Below are positions 32,130-42,881 of a stretch of 64,000 bases of DNA, piece after piece (within the stretch, counting starts at the first letter, position 1; every line of letters starts with the position of its first letter). The translations under genes were made by a program, and so were the position numbers. Source of the DNA: Metallyticus violacea (lineage: Eukaryota; Arthropoda; Insecta; Mantodea; Metallyticidae); the NCBI GenBank assembly GCA_030762175.1, contig CM060833.1, positions 1,738,501 to 1,802,500 of the forward strand. Reading direction: 5' to 3'. The notes beneath the pieces were generated by a model. It made no database searches and had not been told where the DNA came from. It saw nothing but the letters and a program-made list of their open reading frames with translations.

Positions 32130-32620
32130 AAGATGCCAAAAATTCCAAATAATAATTTTGAGAAAATATTTTCTTATACGTTTCCCTTAGCAATAAAACC
32201 TATTCCCTGCGAATACCTTTTTAATCTTCAGGTGGATAAATCAGCAGTAGCAGCTCACTTTTGGACCAAAAACCATGAAATAAAACTGGGAGTTAAACTG
32301 CTGACACATCTTCACAACCCATTGGAGTTATCCACTTGGGAAAAAATTTTCATATTAAAAAATAGAGAAAACCTAATGAATTTCAAGTTTTCTCCTATGG
32401 ATGAACTCAGCAACTTCTTACTTCAACCAACAGAGGCCACCACAGGAACATCCGATTGTCCAGCCATTGTTTCAAGTATCGGCGGTTCAGTGAGCAACTG
32501 AGGATGGGAGAGATTCTCCCGAAACGTGTCTTACTTTTACATAAGTTAGTAGAGATTAGTGGAAAAATGAATACCTAAGTTTAGGTTATACACCAATCCA
32601 TTATCAACAGCTTCGTAAGT
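32130..32620 (+). pseudogene. Penelope-like element G: endonuclease C-terminus and 3' end
   Basis: Open frame 32133-32501: [56 protein letters not shown]. The GIY-YIG core is missing. Followed by an intact hammerhead core and the terminus TACCTAAGTTTAGGTTATA. A related minus-strand copy ends near 33435, so the two lie tail to tail. Confidence 0.8.
32485..32550 (+). ncRNA. Hammerhead ribozyme core at 3' end of PLE G
   Basis: CTGAGGA at 32498-32504 (N7 is G). Stem II GGGAG (32506-32510) with CTCCC (32516-32520). GAAA at 32521-32524. Two-base-pair stem III with loop GU, GUC and predicted cleavage after C32530. Stem I from TGAGCAA and TTACTTT has one C-A mismatch. Confidence 0.65.
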
Positions 32621-33344
32621 ACAATATTTAACTTTTTCTTCTTTGATTCTCCCTGCAACTGCACAAATGATGGATTTTGTTCTATATGCTCCAAGATGTA
32701 GCAATAGTCCACTTTTATAAACTCTATGTTCTGATTGTTTTACGAAGTGGACGAGCATATCTCTAAGACACTGTATGCCAAAATCTTTTTAAAGTTTCAA
32801 ATTAGATTTGTGTAAATACAGTAGTTGCCATGACTTCGGATTCAACTCTCATATACCTTTTGCAGTTATGTGTGCTCAAATGTTCGGCACAGAATAATTT
32901 TGCCACCAACTGAAAATTTGTTAGATCCAAGTGTATTGATATAATTTTGCAATTTACAATGAAAACTGAGAGAGATACTATAAAAACTAGATAAGATTTC
33001 AACCTATACCATCTCTAACTCCACTCTCACTGTTGCTTTTAAAGAAAGTGTTTTTAATTTATTTTTAATGGTTTAACACCCGTTTTTACAATTAAGACAC
33101 CATAGGCGGAAAGAAAGTGTGAGCTGACTGAAAGGGCAGAACAAGCAGTAATTTAAATGGTGACACTCATTGTTACTTTTAAAGAAAAGATGAACTAACT
33201 AGAAAACATCAGTACTGTCCTGTTGTAGTTACAGAAGGAAATTAAAAAAGTGAAATTTTTTAATATCAACGATAAAGAAATAAATTAAGGCAGGTATGTT
33301 AAACAAGGCACAAAAAGTCAAAGTATGAATACTGTTCAATAAAG
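32621..33344. other. Unassigned sequence
   Basis: About 720 bp between two PLE tails; no motif recognised. A weak tRNA-SINE-like phrase (GGTTTAACACCCGTTTTTAC) near 33070 could be part of a SINE family-2 tail, not certain. Confidence 0.4.
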
Positions 33345-33425
33345 AATTATAATATTTTTACAGGCATAATTTCTGAAACTAAAATTTAACTTTATATAAT
33401 ATTTTGTTAGCTTAACACCATGGTA
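33345..33425 (+). mobile_element. 5'-end fragment of the mariner family seen at 44735 and 6128
   Basis: TTTTTACAGGCATAATTTCT, then AAAATTTAAC and TATTTTGTTAGCTTAAC, matches 44749-44800 with few changes. No coding part remains. Confidence 0.6.
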
Positions 33426-33434
33426 CTATTGAAC

Positions 33435-34055
33435 TTAAGAAGCTGTTGACAATGGAGTGGTAATATATCCTAAACTTAGGTATTCATTTTTTACACTAAA
33501 CTCCACTAACTTACACAAAAGTAAGATGCGTTTCGGGAGAATCTCTCCCATCTTCAGTTGCTCACCGAACCGCCGATACTTGAAACAATGGCTGGACAAT
33601 CGGATGTTCCTGTGGTGGCCTCTGTTGGTTGAAGTAGGAAGTTGCTGAGTTCATCCATAGGAGGAAACTCGGAATTCATTAGGTTTTCTCTAATTTTTAA
33701 TATGAAAATTTTTTCCTAAGTATATAACTCCAATGGGTTGTGAAGATGTTTCAGTAGTTTAATCCCCGGTTTTATTTCATGGTTTTTGGTCCAAAGGTGA
33801 GCTGCTACTGCTGATTTATCCACCTGCTTAAACCGAATATTCCCTAAAATGTTCTTTCCTCTGAATTTCCAAACTTCTCTTTGTTTGTCTAGGTAGCTCT
33901 GCTTACAATCCGCACATTTTATTTCGTAAATTCCTGATTTCTGTTCTGTTGATATGCAGTCTTTTATTGTGCAATTTAATAAATTCTTGATGTTGTACCT
34001 GTTCTTTGAGGCTAACATTATCCCATGTTCTTTGAAAATTTTCTTGAACTTGTGT
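33435..34055 (-). pseudogene. Penelope-like endonuclease with 3' end (minus arm)
   Basis: Open frame 34018-33716 on the minus strand: SKNRYNIKNLLNCTIKDC, QKSGIYEIKCADCKQSYLDK (GIY-YIG; YVGKT changed to YLDKQ), [20 protein letters not shown]. The downstream tail has CTGAAGATGGGAGAGATTCT at about 33562-33543 and GAAACGCATC, in which the stem III C-G pair is lost. At about 34055 it meets a plus-strand RT piece head to head. Confidence 0.8.
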
Positions 34056-34580
34056 TGGATTAAACAAAATTACTTCAGCTTTAACAAAAAATGTTACCAA
34101 CAAGTTTCAGGCCTAACTATGGGAAACCCTTTGTTACCTTTTCCAGCAGAGTTATTCATCAGTTCATTTGAAACACATATCACAACAACCTTCCCTTTAA
34201 TTTTCAAGTCATTGTATAGGTATTTGGATGACATTTTTGCAATAATACCGAAGAAAGTCAATAGATGCCATGAAACTTCTTAATTTGCAACATGAATCTA
34301 TACAATTTACCATAGAAGAAGAAAGAAATGGTTTGCTACCATTTCTAGATTTAAAAATTATAAGAAATGGAGATTGTTTGAATTTTGGAATTTACAGAAA
34401 AGAAACACACATGGAAAACTACATAAAAATGAGAGTATAACCCAATTCCACATAAGTATGCAGTATTTCACAGTTTGGCATACAGATTGGTGAATATTCC
34501 ACTCACAGAAACAGAGTACAAAATAGAATAAAAATAAATAATAAAGACAGCTATAGTCAATGGTTTCAACAAAGACAATG
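34056..34580 (+). pseudogene. Penelope-like RT fragment (plus arm)
   Basis: LKQNYFSFNKKCYQQVSGLT, MGNPLLPFPAELFISSFETH, YRYLDDIFAIIPKK (YLDD catalytic pair) and, after a frameshift, ESIQFTIEEERNGLLPFLDL and LNFGIYRKETHMENYIKM. It stops where a Tc1-like element begins at about 34581. Because the RT is on plus and the endonuclease on minus, the pair looks like one PLE with its 5' part inverted. Confidence 0.8.
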
Positions 34581-35279
34581 GGGTTGATGTCAGGGCTTCA
34601 TGCTGGCCTAACTAGAGCGTGAATCCCTGCTTCATGCAATTACTGTGTCACAATGTGGGCCACATGTGGATGGGCATTGTCATGCATGAAGCAGAACTCA
34701 TTGCTAGCATATGGAGCTTAGGAGATAACATGCTTCTGAAGAATTTCCTCAATGTACTGCTTTGCATTCAGGACCCTGTTCTCCACAAAAACCAACTCTT
34801 GGCTTCCACACTGATACCAAACTACGCCACAACACAACCTCTCCTGAAAGTCATCGTTGATGAGAAGGTGCAAGGGGCATACCTTTCTCTAGTCCTCTTC
34901 CATACTCTTTCCCTGCAATCAGGGGATCTTATGCAGACCCAACTTATCTGGAATAGGAAAGTTTTCATTGCTCCTCATTCCACTCCAGATGTTGATGAGC
35001 AAAGATAAGGCATGCTTGCCAATGATGCTGGATAAGCAGGTGCCCTCTGGCTGGTCTTCTAGAGGTGGGCTGTGCCTTCTCCTCGCTGTTCTCATGCTGA
35101 CATTGACTCCTAATGCCCTTTGCAAGCAATTTTGAGCTTCTATAGCAATTGTGTGAGAATCACACAAAACTTGCAGCTGCAGAAATTGATAATCACTGGC
35201 ATATATCACCCTTTTGCAAACTGATCCTGGTCTTCTGCAGTAGATGTTTAAGTTCCCTAAACTTTCAATATCTAAATAT

Positions 35280-35575
35280 TGTACTTACGAAGCTGTTGAC
35301 AATGGAGTGGCAATATAACCTAAACTTACGCATTCATTTTTTACTATTCTCTTATACAAAAGTAAGACGCATTTCGGGAGAATCTCTCCCATCTTCAGTT
35401 GCTCACTAAACCGATGTTTTTAACATCCATTTGTCCAGCCATCATTTTGAGTAACAGCGGTTCAGTGAGCAAATGAAGATGGGAGAGATTCTCCCGAAAT
35501 GTGTCTTACTTTTGTGTAAGAGAATGGAGTTTAGTGTAAAAAATGAAGACCTAAGTTTAGGTTTCAATATCTACT
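35280..35575. mobile_element. Head-to-head pair of PLE 3' ends
   Basis: The minus copy (35286-35415, GCTGTTGACAATGGAGTGGC then AACCTAAACTTACGCATTC) and plus copy (35455-35575) of the same terminus face each other with only about 40 bp between. There is no coding sequence. It lies between the Tc1-like ORF and its 5' terminal repeat, so it inserted into that transposon. Confidence 0.8.
35358..35408 (-). ncRNA. Hammerhead ribozyme core (minus strand)
   Basis: On the minus strand: CTGAAGA (35398-35392), stem II GGGAG/CTCCC, GAAA, stem III A-U and U-G with loop GC, GUC with cleavage after the base at 35366. The plus partner at about 35483-35516 has ATGAAGA and is presumably dead. Confidence 0.6.
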
Positions 35576-35945
35576 TTATATAGTAGAGACATTGACAACA
35601 TATGCATGCTCTGTCCATCTTCCAATAGGGCAACTGCAGCAGCCCCCCTCTGAATTGAATGACATCTTTGCATTAATAAAATTATGTGTTAAACTGTTTG
35701 AAATATCTCAACAATAGAATAAAATTTATGTAACAACAGCACAACAACCTTGCTAATTAGACATTTCAATTGGCCCTGGTGTAAAACTGTGATTAAATTG
35801 CTTTGCATTAATGCTCAAACAATAAAGGAAATCATAGACTGAAAATGTTATCCAAATATATTAGTTGCAAAATGTTTGGAAAAGTATTTAACATTCAGTA
35901 ATGAAGGGAATTATAATAATTCACATATAATAATGCATAAAATTA

Positions 35946-36474
35946 AAAATATTAAAAAATTTGAGTTGTTGCCTTTTTTATTGCCTCTCAGTATATTTTA
36001 CATTTATAACTTTTTTTTATAGTGCGATGAGAAAGTAGTATTTATTTTGAAGCTGACTGACCCCATGTTTATACAGTGTTCATGCAGGATAAGTGCTAGC
36101 TTTGTACTTAACAGAACTACTCTTCCCTTTTAAACAAGAAAGAGTCAGCTGTGATATATTCCAGGCACCCTTTTTTGTAAGAAGTCTAAAAGATTTTCAG
36201 TATATATATCAGTGAGTTAGAAGTGAACACGTGTTCTGATTTGTGAAAAAAGTTTGTTCTTTTTAGTGTAATGATAAATTTTTATAATGTCTGTTAGCAA
36301 ATCTATCAAACAAATCCTGTAGTAGTCTTAGTGATGGCGCTTGCAAAGTTTTGCATTTACAGACTAGAGCTATAGATTTTAATGTATATATCTTTTTTGA
36401 AAATTGTCTTGTCTATTAAAGAAATGGGTGATATTATGAATTGTGCTCAGAGTATTAACAGGTCATTTTTTTTT
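35946..36474. other. Unassigned AT-rich sequence
   Basis: No coding or repeat signal recognised; ends in a T run at about 36467-36480 that is the SINE poly-A (minus strand). Confidence 0.4.
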
Positions 36475-36763
36475 TTTTTTGTTTATTTACGGATGCTCTA
36501 TAACATCTCAGGTCATCAGCGTCCCATTCAAATCGGGGCATGAAACTGCCGACAAATTTTACTAAGAGGCCTATTCTTTCAGGCTTGAGGTTCTTTATCG
36601 TGCTATAAATGTATGACATGGGACCCACGGCTTTACTTCCCTTCCAAAGGAATCCATACTTAGGATTTTTACGGCTGAAAAAAATCTGCTGGTCTTGATC
36701 TGGATCGAACCCACGATCTTGGGTTTAGGAGGCAAGCATGGTAACCACTACACCACCAGGACA
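36475..36763 (-). mobile_element. tRNA-derived SINE, family 1
   Basis: Minus-strand head CTGTCCTGGTGGTGTAGTGG with box A, ATCGAACCC-type box B (GGATCGAACCC reversed as GGGTTCGATCC), body and a TAAATAAAC tail with poly-A. Confidence 0.85.
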
Positions 36764-37670
36764 GCTGAAGCTTACTATATTAGCACATATGTGGTTACAA
36801 AAATTTTAAAAGAAGGCAATAAGACTTATGCCCACTTTTAGGTCTCTTGGAAAACATTGTACAGTGCAAAAGCATGCCAGAAATTTAGATGCTTTTCAAT
36901 AATGTTTTTTATGCTGAACTATATATATATATATGATAAGTAATTTCCAGCTGTAAGCTTAATGAAAATAGATTATAAGGGTTCTACATCTTCTATGTAC
37001 ATAAATCTGAAATCTCTGGGTTTAGTTACATACAAATGATGGTAGGAAATTTTTGTTGGGAAAGTTGGCATTATTGCTGCCAAAATTAGGTTTCTGCTCA
37101 TGGTTCATAATCATATCAGGAAGGATATATGGCAAGATTCCCCTGGAAAAGGAGGATGATGCAAATTCTCCTCTACTTATATGCCATGCAGAATCGGCAT
37201 AAATTGGATTTTTATCCGAAAGTAAATGGGCTTTTCATTCCCAAACTCCAAGGATTGTGATTAACGCTTAGAAATGACTACCTATGTCTTTAAAGAGTGA
37301 TTTACTAACAGCTTTATTAATTACTTGGAGGAAGGTTCTGTAATAATTATGATTACGAAACATTAAATAAGTTGGAAAAAAATTGAAAGACAGGAATGAA
37401 ATATTTTGTTCAACAAAAAAGAAGTTTGAGCTATAAACTAGATGAGACAGCTTTAGAAATGGTCCAACAAGTTATCTGATTGCCAATATAACCCAAATGA
37501 ACTTATTTGGGCTACAGCAAAGTGCATGGTTAATAATACATTTCGACTTGAAAATGCTGAGCAGTTCATACATAAAATATTTCATGGAATCACAAGAGAG
37601 GAACAGAAATCTCATTATCAATCTGAAGGATAATGAATCTGTTATAAACACCAGTATATTGAAGAGTTTT
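36764..37670. other. Unassigned sequence
   Basis: About 900 bp without a recognised element. An AT microsatellite lies near 36922. Two overlapping open frames at 37472-37703, one on each strand, show no recognised domain. Confidence 0.4.
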
Positions 37671-37965
37671 TTTTTATTTGATTTATTTATGGACACTCTT
37701 TAACATCTCAGGTCATCAGCATCCCATTCAATTCAGGGCATGAAATGGCTGACAAATTTTGCTCAGAGGCCTCTTCTTTCATGCTTGAGATTCTTTTTCG
37801 TGCCGTAAATGTACGACATGGGACCTACGGCTTTACTTCCCTTCAGAAGGAAGTTATAATTAGGATTTTTACGCCTGAAAAAAATCCATTGATCCTGGCT
37901 GGGTTTGAACCCGCGATCTTGGGTTTACAAGGCAAGTATGGTTACCACTAAACCGCCAGGACCGA
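37671..37965 (-). mobile_element. tRNA-derived SINE, family 1
   Basis: Minus-strand head GTCCTGGCGGTTTAGTGG and CGGGTTCAAACCC (box B with one change), the whole body, and AAATAAATCAAAT with poly-A at the 3' end. Confidence 0.85.
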
Positions 37966-38204
37966 CACATATAATGAACAGGAGGAGTAAGAAGATTACA
38001 ATGTTCTGGCAGTTCTTTTATATTTTCTACTTTTATAGCTAAAGTAATAGTTTTGTTATTTATTCATTAAATGAACATTTCTGTGTTGTTCACTGTTAAA
38101 AATAGCCCTTTAAATTAATTAAATTGTACTTACAAAGCTATAGATAATTAAGTGCCAATGAATTCTACTAGAATGTATTAAATATATTCACACTAACCCT
38201 ACTT

Positions 38205-39045
38205 ACTCACAACACTAGGACATGTTTCTGGGCCAATCACAATCATCATCAGCTGTTGACCCACTGCTCGATTTGGTGGCCGGATCCCAAGGTGCTTCTG
38301 TGGCGGTCTCTGATGGTTTAAGCAGGAACTTGCTAGTTCAATGATGGGTGGATCATCAAAACTCATTAAGTTTTTCCTATTTTTTTAGGATGAAAGTTTT
38401 TTCCCCAAGTGGATAGCTCCAAAATGGAACATCAATAGATAATTAATACAGCAATAATCAATGGTTTCACCAAAGGCATAGTAATAAAAATTTAAAAGTA
38501 AAAAACCTATAAGAGATTTTTTTAACAGAAGAACATCTAGGAAAGATACAAATTCAAAAGTTTCACGTACCATCCAACTTACCACAACAAATTCAATAGG
38601 ATATTCAAAGAACGTGGCATAATGCTAGCCCCAAAGAACAAATATAATATAAAAATTTTATTAGGTAGTACAGGAAAAGACACCATACCAAATAAACTGA
38701 AATTAGGAATTTATAAATTAAATATGCAGATTGTGATCAGAGATATATTGAAGAAACAAGAGAAATTTGGAAATTTGGAGTAAGGAACATTTTAAGTATA
38801 TTTGTTTTAAGCAAGTTGACAAATCAGCAGTGACAGCTCACTTTTGGATCAAAAATCATAAAATGTTCATCCTAAAATACGAAAAAACTTTAAGAATTTT
38901 GTTATTCTGCCAATCGATGAACCAACAGAGACCGCCAATGAAGTACCTTGTTATTCAGCCACCAAATCGACCAGTCAGTCAACAACTAATGATGTGAGTA
39001 ACTGCCCCAGAAACATGTCCCAGTGTAAGTGTGAACATATTTAAT
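38205..39045. mobile_element. Penelope-like inverted pair: minus 3' end, plus thumb-endonuclease-3' end
   Basis: The minus arm, 38420-38205, holds the endonuclease C-terminus (PPIIELASSCLNHQRPP-like) and terminus. The plus arm, from about 38425, holds the thumb (KVSRTIQLTTTNSIGYSKN in shifted frames for FTYHPTYHNKFNRIFKE), SAVTAHFWIKNHKM and MNQQRPPMKYLVIQPPN. The arms match at 38215-38400 and 38880-39040. The plus hammerhead (GTGAGTAACTGCCCCAGAAAC) has lost its core. Confidence 0.7.
38212..38262 (-). ncRNA. Hammerhead-like core, weak stem II (minus strand)
   Basis: CTGATGA (38252-38246), GAAACATGTC (38228-38219). The single-stranded core is intact, but the intervening TGATTGTGATTGGCCCA forms only a poor stem II. 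Probably decayed. Confidence 0.4.
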
Positions 39046-39559
39046 ACATTCTTGTAGGCTCTTAAATATTTTGTAATTGCAAAGCTTGCAACATTATGCC
39101 TGTCCATATGACACAGACAGCAAGCAATTGTTTGTCTTCCCATTTTTCATCTGCCAGCAATGGTGCATTTTGAGTAGTATGCTAATGGACAATCCCTTTG
39201 TTCATGGTTATTTTGTGTCCCCTATAGAGCTACAGATTAACTGCATGTCATTCATCGTGCAGAGGATCAGGAAATGGAGGCCCAGTGTGAAATAGTGGAA
39301 TAAAGCAGAAGTAGTATTGCAGCATGGCAAATGAATATGTGTGGCAGACATTTTCAGAAATGCATGCAGCCATTTGGTATGAATCTGCCAATGACATCCA
39401 CAGGAAGCACAGTCTCTGACTGTGTACAGAGATGCCATAATGCCTGTGCTGAAGGTGGTGCAACATTTCCTGAAGGCAGGAGTAGGTATTTTTGAGGGGG
39501 TTCTATCTGGTAGTCCTTTAAATGCCATAATGGATGCCAATAGGGTCCAAATGGAGCAC
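39046..39559. other. Unassigned sequence
   Basis: Open frames on both strands (for example minus 39603-39208) show no recognised domain. May be the N-terminal part of the mariner remnant that follows, too diverged to read. Confidence 0.4.
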
Positions 39560-40283
39560 TGATCTGGAAAAACAGATGAATCAAGATTCATGAGATTGTG
39601 CAAATGTTAGGAATTGGCAATGAAACAGCTCAAAAATCATCCTGAAAATTTGGGATACTGTAAAGAGTGTACGCACTTCCTCACTATCATCAAACGAGAA
39701 TGAACTGTAGCATCAATAGTTTAATGCAGTACTAGAATGATGGCTCATGCGCATGACCAGATGAAAGCTTTACTCATTGCCCCACCCTCAAATGGAAGGG
39801 AACATTGATGAAGTGGAAGCATTGGAGTTCCCCTGCAAAAAAGAAATTGAATATAATGCCATCAGCAAGAAATGTGATTGTCCTCTGGGAGCAAAGGGTA
39901 TACTTCTCATTGACATTCTGGAACAAGGACATACAATTATGGCCAATTGATTTTATCAGACTTTGGAGAGCCTATTGTCAATTGGTGTCATCCTACTCAA
40001 TGACAATGTCCATCTGCACTCATAGGCACAAACAGAGACCAAACTTGTGGAATGGAGGTAGAAACAGATGCAGAATCCACCAAACATTTTGATTTGGCAC
40101 TGAGCGACTTTCATCTTTTCCAAACAATGAAGGAAATGTAGAGTGACATTTTCACACAGAGGCAGAGGACAAAGAGATTTGTGAGGCCTGAGCTGGTATT
40201 TTTTTTTGCAGAGAGGTTTGATAAGCATCGGGATAAATGCCTGAATGTTAATGGCAATTATGTAGATAGTAGTGAATGATGCA
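39560..40283 (+). pseudogene. Mariner-like transposase pseudogene
   Basis: Pieces in order: IHEIVQMLGIGNETAQ (second helix-turn-helix), SSPAKKKLNIMPSARNVIVL (for PKKFKxxPSAGKVM), LALSDFHLFQTMKEM (third catalytic Asp, PSDFHLF), FVRPELVFFFAERFDKHRDK, CLNVNGNYVDS (C-terminal tail). The segment holding the second Asp is decayed. Multiple stops. Confidence 0.7.
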
Positions 40284-40371
40284 CCTATTCCTACATGTTG
40301 TTTTCATGTGTAAGTTATGGAATTAAAATAATACAACATAGAGAAAATTATATAATGAACAACTCTCGTAT

Positions 40372-40640
40372 TAGTTGTCCTAGTAGTCTAGGGGTTATCA
40401 TATTTGCCTTTTAGACCCACGGTTGCGAGTTCAAACCTGACCAGGTTTGATGGATGTAAAAATTTTAAGTGTTGCTTCCTTCGAAGGGAGGTAAAGCTGT
40501 TGGCACCATGTTGTAGGTTTATGGCATTCAAAATAAAGTTAAGTCTGAAAGGAGATCTCCTAACAAAATTTATTGGCTGTCTCGCATTCTGAACTGAAAG
40601 GGATGGTAATAACCAAAGATGTTGATGAGTGTGCTTAAAT
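40372..40640 (+). mobile_element. tRNA-derived SINE, family 1 (diverged)
   Basis: Head GTCCTAGTAGTCTAGGGGTT (box A degraded), GCGAGTTCAAACCTG (box B), body AAGGGAGGTAAAGCTGTTGG and so on to about 40640. It is the most diverged family-1 copy, hence probably old. Confidence 0.75.
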
Positions 40641-42555
40641 CATAAAAAACCTCATTATACTGAAGAAACTAGAACACCATTGGTCTAAATGTATTGAATT
40701 AAAATGCTACTACGTTGAAAAAAAAAAAAAATAAACTAGGCAAAAAATCTTGTTTCCTTTCTCAGGCAAAAGAACTTTCTCCACAGCTCTTGTAGAGGGG
40801 AAAATTCACTACAAATAAACAGGATACACCAATCAATTAAATCCTATGCATTTTATCTTTTATAACAACTTGGTGATAGAGAAAGTGGAAGGATATGAAG
40901 GAGGTACCATGTTTTTAAAGAGCAAATTCAACATTTATATCCACAGAAAGATATCAACACATTTTGGCAAACCAACATTCTCTTTAATACACATAAGCAA
41001 TATAACCTACACAATAAGATACAGACCAATGTAAAAATTCATCATCACACAAGGGAACCAAAGCAATAATTTATATTGGCAGCTTTCTTTCCTTAAAAAA
41101 TAGTTTTAACATTCAACTATTATACGCTCGCATTTTAATTACTCACCACTTAATTACAAAATATTCATTTGAATGCATATATATATATATAGAGTTTGGT
41201 TTTTTCTATTTTTTTTCTCTTCCTTATTTTTCAGATTTGTACAGCTAACGTTGAGTACAAAATTAATTTCTTATAGAAATTGAAGAACAATTAGTTCCTA
41301 TACTTTTTAACACTATTCCTTTCTTCTCGTAATTTTCAGAACTGTCAGGAATAAATGAAGACTTGGCTCACACAGTTACACACAGTCTGAGCTTCTGACA
41401 ACAACGTTATATTTTTTTACTCTTATTCATAATTATTCACTTTTTAGTTTACTTTTACTTTTATTAAAAAAAAAGGAAACATCAACCCTTTAAATAATTG
41501 CGCAATTGTCTATAATGCATGATAAATTAACATAGATGTGTTAAGGAGATATGCCCCCTAAAGCATCTATTTCTAGAGAACAGAATGATTTTGTACAAAG
41601 TCGAACACATGTATTCTGTATATATCTGTACAAAATCATGAACAATACCTCAGCTACCGAAAGATGTATTTATGGGAAGCAATTTTTACAGCATCACGAC
41701 TAAAGATGAAGAGAAACCAATGTGAAGATGAACTATGTGCAACAGTCTTTCAGTAGATAAGGTACTCTCGCAGATGCCAGAAAAAACTTTACTTATACAA
41801 TGATAAACCTTTCTGAGTTAACTCTGGCTGTTACACAATGGTTTCTCAATCATTATACGAAGCATGCACACTTTATTTCCATCTCACTTTACTAGAAACC
41901 TCAGAGGCAAATGAGAATCACCTCAGAAAATAACAATGAGTCACATTATTTCCACAATGATGTTTTCTGCCTCCTTTGGTCCAACTACTTATTTCAAATT
42001 GTTTGCTTTTTCCTCTCCACAGCAAAGAAACCAGGAAACGGATTAAATGAAGGTTAAGTCTTATTTCTGGAGCCAATCTTATGTGCACTTAAAAAGGAAG
42101 TACCTATTCAATAAAATTTTCGAAACTGATTTGCCTTATGGACGCAACTTAAGGGTTAGTTTTTGTTTTTAATTGGACCTGCAACAAAAGAATATAAAGA
42201 AAACAGGTTAGTTTCTGTTTCATCTGCACAATTTAATGATCTAACTATATAAAATATCATGCAAGCTCTTGCTGCATCCTGTCTCTTGAGTTATGACTTC
42301 AAAACCACATGACAAAACAATTCCAATTTTTTTCTCACCAATAGAATTTTAAAACAAACTCTAAGGGTTTAATTTTGACATTAATCCCCATGCAAAATTC
42401 AATAATTTTTAATGAAGTTACTGAAATATATTTCAAAAGCTGTTGCCTTGGCCAACAGCAAATGAACCTTTAAAATATGTTCAAGTAATATGCTCAAAAT
42501 ACATAAACTTGACAAGAGCATGCACCCAATAATCAATAGTATAAATGCATCAATA
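40641..42555. other. Unassigned AT-rich sequence
   Basis: About 1.9 kb with no recognised gene or transposon. Contains an AT tract near 41180 and, close to the right end, the left flank of a mariner element. A 3' UTR of an unseen gene is possible but unsupported. Confidence 0.4.
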
Positions 42556-42881
42556 TACGAGGGTGCCAAAAAAAGTATACACACTTTCACAGTAGATTAT
42601 CTATCTATCTATATCTATATCTGCAGATATCTATATATCTATCTATTTAATATATTTCAAAGTTGGACCGAAAAACAACAGTGATGTCTAGAATGATGTT
42701 CTGTAAACAGATGTGACTTACATTATAATAGCATTGTTACATGAAATGTAAATCGACAATGAATAAATGAAGTCAAGATTATCATAAATCAATAATGAAC
42801 CAAAGAAGCCGAGATTATTGTATGATGTTCTGTAAACAGTTGTGACTCGCATTGCATTATGCTAGGCATTACTAAAAGAAA

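Larger units (their letters stand above)
34581..35945 (-). mobile_element. Tc1-like transposon (long-TIR subfamily), 3'-truncated
   Basis: Reads on the minus strand from its 5' terminal repeat (35945-35760, near-identical in reverse to 9770-9945) to a truncation at about 34581. Transposase pieces at 35210-34581: GVNVSMRTARRRHSPP (second helix-turn-helix), FHEARLIFAHQHLEW-like in shifted frames, LVFVENRVLNAKQYIEEIL, NEFCFMHDNAHPHVAHIVTQ (second Asp) and IHALVRPAxSPDINPI (at the truncation). PLE terminal repeats are nested at 35280-35575. Confidence 0.75.

Noticed and set aside
39208..39603. Minus-strand 131-codon open frame
   Set aside because: No domain recognised and it overlaps plus-strand mariner remnants; treated as chance.
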